DNA of 9,398 nt, from positions 1 through 9,398 of the forward strand of contig JADGHD010000153.1 in the NCBI GenBank assembly GCA_019689615.1. Direction: 5' to 3'. Positions 6,787 through 9,398 of this stretch are shown piece after piece. The stretch is from Frankia sp. (GTDB taxonomy: Bacteria; Actinomycetota; Actinomycetes; Frankiales; Frankiaceae). Both the position numbers and the translations under genes were made by a program. The first letter of the stretch is position 1. Each line of letters begins with the position of its first letter. A model generated the notes under the pieces. It made no database searches, was not told the origin of the DNA, and saw only the letters and a list, made by a program, of their open reading frames with translations.

Positions 6787-8168
6787 GACGCGCTCCTCGC
6801 CGAGGGCGCCGGCTGAGCCGGGACGGGAACGGCCGCCGGGCGCCGCGGCGGGCGGGCGTGATCGGAATCGGGCATCATCTGGTCCTCGATAACCACAAGC
6901 GGGCCGTTCGGGGCCGGACGTGGGACGAACTCGCCGCGACCGGGGTCGAAGAACCTCCGGTTGCCGCGGGCCGCGGGGTCATGGAGCGCGGCGATCCCGC
7001 GAGCCCGCGCGGTGTCTGGCAGATAGGTGATGGCAGCGGTGCCGTCCGCCCGCCGTCGGCTGATGGACCGCAGCACTCCCCCAACCTCGTCGACGGTGGT
7101 GACCGCCAGGTTCGGGCCGTCGTTGTCGAGGAAGGCCCGGTGGCTGGCCCCGAGCAGCCCCGGGGTGGGCAGGGCGACGGCCTCGTCGAGCGTCTGCCGG
7201 CCCCAGTGGGCCAGGAACCTGCCGTCCCCGACGTTCCACACGCCGTGCGCGCCATAGCAGTGGGCGGCGGCCCCGGCGAGCATCGACGCCCAGTAGGCGA
7301 ACAGCTGGTCCTCGACGCCGAAGGAATCCCGAATTCCCTCGTACCACGGTTCAAGGTTCACGAATGGCTTCCCTGGCCAGCGCTTCGCCGAGCGAAGCGG
7401 CCATTCCCACAGCAGCGGCCGGCTGGCGGCGTCATGGCCGGTCTGCACGGTCACCGCGGCCAGCAGGTCGGCCCGGTCGAGCGCGTCCTCGCTGGTCTCC
7501 CCGGGCACGACGTGCGCGAGCACCGGGCGGTCGGTCGCCGCCCGCAGCGCGGTCAGGATTTCGGCGAAGCCGCGGCGGCGGGCGGCGGCGGAGCCGGCGT
7601 GCCGGTAGCGGGCGTAGCGCGCCCGGACCGGGCGCAGGGCCGAGCGGAGGCGGCCGGGCAGGCGCGAGCGCGCCACGGCGGAGAGCAGGTCGTCGGTGGT
7701 GCGGCCGGGCAGCAGGGCGTGCTCCGTGCCCAGCCAGAGGTTGCTCTCCCCGGTCAGGCAGTAGATCACGTCGAGGTCATCGAACCGGGCGACGATCCGC
7801 TCCCACCACGCCCTCGCCGCCGGGACACCGAGCCAGGCGAGCTGGTGGCCCCACAGCCCGTAGATGATGACGGTCAGCCCGCGGTCGTTCAAATACTCGA
7901 TCTTTTCTCTGGCCAGCTCGAGGTACGGCTCGTGAAATCGACCGTCCGGAAACCACGCGGGGCCGACCCGGCTGTGCGCGTTGACGTTCGCCGGCCCGAC
8001 CTCCGGTGGGATGCCGACGACAAGCTGGACCGCGGTGAACCCCTGCCGGGCCCGCAGCTGGGCGAGCTCCCGGAATCGCTCGTCACTCAGCCGCGCGGTG
8101 AGCGCGAACCACCAGGTGTCCGCGAGGAAACAGGGGATCCTTCGCACCCCGCCGTCCAGTCCCTCCAT
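6783..8168 (-). CDS. apiosidase-like (DUF4038/GH140-type) glycoside hydrolase
   Basis: The 461-residue protein begins with the DUF4038 pattern FLADTWWFALTARLSDERF (14-32), then GFTAVQLV (43-50) and YLNDRGLTVIIYGLWG (92-107). These are beta/alpha-barrel features of apiosidase-like hydrolases, whose characterised GH140 member releases apiose from pectin RG-II. Likely catalytic carboxylates are E141 in YCLTGESN and E273 in NLEPWYEG; the family usually has Asp at the first position. LFAYWASMLAGAAAHCYGAH (289-308) is another family signature. From about 350 to 428 a small beta domain follows, with NRRFFDPGRGEF and NGPLVVIED, like the Collagen_bind_2 domain that closes these enzymes. The C-terminal 30 residues are Pro/Arg/Ala-rich. 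No signal peptide is visible, so it is probably cytoplasmic, unlike many pectin-degrading relatives. The start is ATG 8168, with GGGAG 12 nt upstream; GTG 8147 is possible. Apiose specificity is not established. Confidence 0.8.
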   Translation of the reverse strand: MEGLDGGVRRIPCFLADTWWFALTARLSDERFRELAQLRARQGFTAVQLVVGIPPEVGPANVNAHSRVGPAWFPDGRFHEPYLELAREKIEYLNDRGLTVIIYGLWGHQLAWLGVPAARAWWERIVARFDDLDVIYCLTGESNLWLGTEHALLPGRTTDDLLSAVARSRLPGRLRSALRPVRARYARYRHAGSAAARRRGFAEILTALRAATDRPVLAHVVPGETSEDALDRADLLAAVTVQTGHDAASRPLLWEWPLRSAKRWPGKPFVNLEPWYEGIRDSFGVEDQLFAYWASMLAGAAAHCYGAHGVWNVGDGRFLAHWGRQTLDEAVALPTPGLLGASHRAFLDNDGPNLAVTTVDEVGGVLRSISRRRADGTAAITYLPDTARARGIAALHDPAARGNRRFFDPGRGEFVPRPAPNGPLVVIEDQMMPDSDHARPPRRPAAVPVPAQPAPSARSAS

Positions 8169-8304
8169 ATAAGCTGATCACTCCCGTCCCAGAACCACGC
8201 GCCCACCAGCGCCAACGGCCGCGTCATCCCGCCGGCGAGCGGTGTTCACGAGCGCGAGCTGAACGTCGTCCCCGGGCCCGAGGAAACTCTACGCTGGCCC
8301 CTGC

Positions 8305-8334
8305 CGCCCGGACGGGGCGCCTGTCGTCCGGGCG
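8305..8334. repeat. 10-bp perfect inverted repeat (possible terminator hairpin)
   Basis: cgcccggacg (8305-8314) pairs perfectly with cgtccgggcg (8325-8334) around a 10-nt loop. It lies about 200 nt downstream of the amidohydrolase stop and just before the TAGAGT box. No T-tract follows on either strand, so a terminator call rests only on the strong stem, as is common in GC-rich actinobacteria. Confidence 0.4.
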
Positions 8335-8393
8335 ACTTCCACTGGCGAGTGCAACATGATGCGCCTGCGGTCGCGAACGCTTACGTGGCGGCA

Positions 8394-8436
8394 GGTATTA
8401 CGTAACGCATACCAGCCGGCCCACCAACGGTATGCG
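8394..8436. promoter_or_regulatory. clustered inverted GGTAT half-sites, candidate operator
   Basis: Three copies of a GGTAT half-site sit within 43 bp. GGTAT at 8394-8398 faces ATACC at 8409-8413, and CGCATACC at 8406-8413 faces GGTATGCG at 8429-8436 as a perfect 8-bp inverted repeat with a 15-bp spacer. The 8-bp palindrome TTACGTAA (8398-8405) lies inside, and TTACGT also occurs at 8381-8386. The cluster is AT-richer than its surroundings and lies upstream of the glycoside hydrolase unit, so a repressor or activator site is a fair guess. The cognate regulator is not in the window. Confidence 0.4.
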
Positions 8437-8534
8437 CGGGCCACCCACCGCCCACATGCCGGCCACGGAATTGTCGGCCCACGCCGCCACACCGGCCCCG
8501 AGCCGAATTCGCCGGGACCGGCGCCCGGCCCGGC

Positions 8535-9398
8535 TCAGCGGGCGCGGTGGATGACGCGGCCGGCGGCGACGGTCAGCACGGCCGGGCCGGGATCGAGGTC
8601 GGCGAGGACGGCCCGGCCGGGCACGTCGAGCAGGCAGAGGTCGGCCGGCGCCCCCGGGGCCACCCGGCGCGGCGGGCCGCCGGCAGTGGCGGCGTCGCCG
8701 AGGTAGAGGCCGAGCGCCCTGGCCGCGGGCAGCGCCTCGGCCGGGCCCAGGAGCTGGCCGGACGGGGTGCGTCGGCGCACCGCTGCCCGCATGGACGCCC
8801 ACGGGTCCGCGCCCCCGAACGGGGCGTCGGTGCCGGCCGCGACCGGGACCCCGGCGGCGATCAGGCCGGCGCACCGGTAGAGCCAGGGCAGGTCGTCCGG
8901 GTCGACGTCGGCGAGGTAGGCGTCACCCCGCTCGGCCACGAAGTGCGGCTGGGTGACGACGGTGAGGCTGGCGGCCCTGACCAGCTCCACCAGGTCGGGC
9001 GGGAGGACGGCGGCGTGCTCGATCCGGTCGCCGGGCAGCGCCCCGCCGGCGGCGTCGAGCGCGGCGAGCGCGATCACCAGCTGGACCCGGGTGACGCAGT
9101 GGAAGGCGACCCGCCGGCCCCACTCCCGGGCGGCCCGCACCGTGTCGGCCACCTCGTCTGGGCCCGTCGGCTGGTCGTCGTCCAGCAGGATCTTGACCGG
9201 GCCGACGCCGATCGCGGCCCGGCCCGCCGCGGCCGGGCCGGCCATGCCGGCCCCCGTGATCAGCCCGGCAGACGTTGTGCGATCATCCGTCGTGGCCGCG
9301 CGTCCAGTCGCCTCTTGGGTCGTGGGGTGGGCGGGCGCGCGGCCCTCGGCGGCGTCGGCCGCAACCTGGCCGGCCAGGTCCGGTGGGCCGGTGAGCAC
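8535..9398 (-). CDS. Amidohydro_3 (YtcJ-like) metal-dependent amidohydrolase, partial at 5' end
   Basis: The visible 288 codons are the C-terminal half of an amidohydrolase-superfamily enzyme, which hydrolyses amide or related bonds with a metal centre. Motifs in order, numbering from the window edge: GVGPVKILLDDDQP near 64-77 with K69, AFHCVTRVQ at 98-106 with metal ligand H100, RIEHAAVLPP at 125-134 with H128, VVTQPHF at 147-153, and AGTDAPFGGADPW at 188-200 with the catalytic-site D191. It ends with the beta-composite closing segment APGAPADLCLLDV and a TGA. Family members usually have about 450-550 residues, so roughly 200 N-terminal residues, including the HxH motif, lie outside; the GTG at the very edge is probably internal. 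Residues about 10-62 are Ala/Gly/Thr-rich and look like an insertion before the VK motif. The substrate is unknown, and a link to the carbohydrate genes is not supported. Confidence 0.85.
   Translation of the reverse strand: MLTGPPDLAGQVAADAAEGRAPAHPTTQEATGRAATTDDRTTSAGLITGAGMAGPAAAGRAAIGVGPVKILLDDDQPTGPDEVADTVRAAREWGRRVAFHCVTRVQLVIALAALDAAGGALPGDRIEHAAVLPPDLVELVRAASLTVVTQPHFVAERGDAYLADVDPDDLPWLYRCAGLIAAGVPVAAGTDAPFGGADPWASMRAAVRRRTPSGQLLGPAEALPAARALGLYLGDAATAGGPPRRVAPGAPADLCLLDVPGRAVLADLDPGPAVLTVAAGRVIHRAR

Larger units (their letters stand above)
8169..8534. other. non-coding interval between the amidohydrolase and the glycoside hydrolase genes
   Basis: This 366-bp gap separates two genes of the same orientation. 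The one sizeable minus-strand frame (8289-8492) gives a Trp/Arg-rich peptide with no family resemblance. Supported content is the 10-bp inverted repeat at 8305-8334 and the GGTAT half-site cluster at 8394-8436. On the minus strand TAGAGT (8286-8291) could be a -10 box for the glycoside hydrolase unit, but no -35 partner is seen. The length and these elements make it the natural place for the control region of the three-gene unit. Confidence 0.5.

Noticed and set aside
5335..6816. 493-codon plus-strand frame opposite the SAF oxidoreductase
   Set aside because: No domain resemblance and shadow-like composition; the minus-strand gene has clear conserved motifs.
6858..8177. 439-codon plus-strand frame opposite the apiosidase-like gene
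   Set aside because: Same reasoning: antisense composition without motifs.
8289..8492. 67-codon Trp/Arg-rich minus-strand frame in the intergenic gap
   Set aside because: No recognisable family, no good ribosome-binding site, and it covers the inverted repeats.
1..9398. tRNA, rRNA, CRISPR array, insertion sequence, phage or defence genes
   Set aside because: Scanning both strands showed no cloverleaf-like CCA-stem pattern, no regularly spaced repeats, and no transposase, integrase or defence-family motifs.

Overview
The window is very GC-rich, uses GTG as well as ATG starts, and carries actinobacterial gene families: an RsbW-type anti-sigma ATPase, a globin-reductase fusion, a GH3 glucosidase with a PA14 insert, and an Amidohydro_3 amidohydrolase. 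It looks like chromosomal DNA of a filamentous, soil- or plant-associated actinomycete (Frankia- or Streptomyces-like). The genus is inferred from style; no marker gene is present.

Layout from left to right. (1) 1-599, minus strand: an RsbW-like serine/threonine-kinase/anti-sigma ATPase, cut by the window edge. (2) 728-961, plus strand: the C-terminal remnant of a DUF421/YetF membrane protein, with an in-frame stop just before it and no plausible start. (3) 962-1375: non-coding, with two abutting perfect hairpins (one next to a motif resembling the P2 arm of the FMN riboswitch) and a candidate leaderless promoter. (4) 1376-2671, plus: a flavohemoglobin-like globin/FAD/NAD reductase with an unusual N-terminal extension and an altered flavin motif. 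It converges on the next gene with 11 bp between the stop codons. (5) 2683-8168, minus: three genes that look like one carbohydrate unit. In transcription order they are an apiosidase-like (DUF4038/GH140-type) glycoside hydrolase, a Rossmann plus SAF-domain oxidoreductase (COG4091 type) coupled to it by an ATGA overlap, and a GH3 beta-glycosidase with its own possible promoter. (6) 8169-8534: non-coding, with a 10-bp perfect inverted repeat and a cluster of GGTAT half-sites. (7) 8535-9398, minus: the C-terminal part of a metal-dependent amidohydrolase (YtcJ/Amidohydro_3), cut by the right edge.

The most interesting part is the 5.5-kb minus-strand cassette. None of its three proteins has a visible signal peptide, so the simplest reading is cytoplasmic processing of an imported glycoside: the GH140-like and GH3 enzymes release sugars, and the oxidoreductase acts on one of the products. 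Substrate, transporter and regulator are not visible here. No tRNA, rRNA, CRISPR array, insertion sequence or phage gene was recognised.
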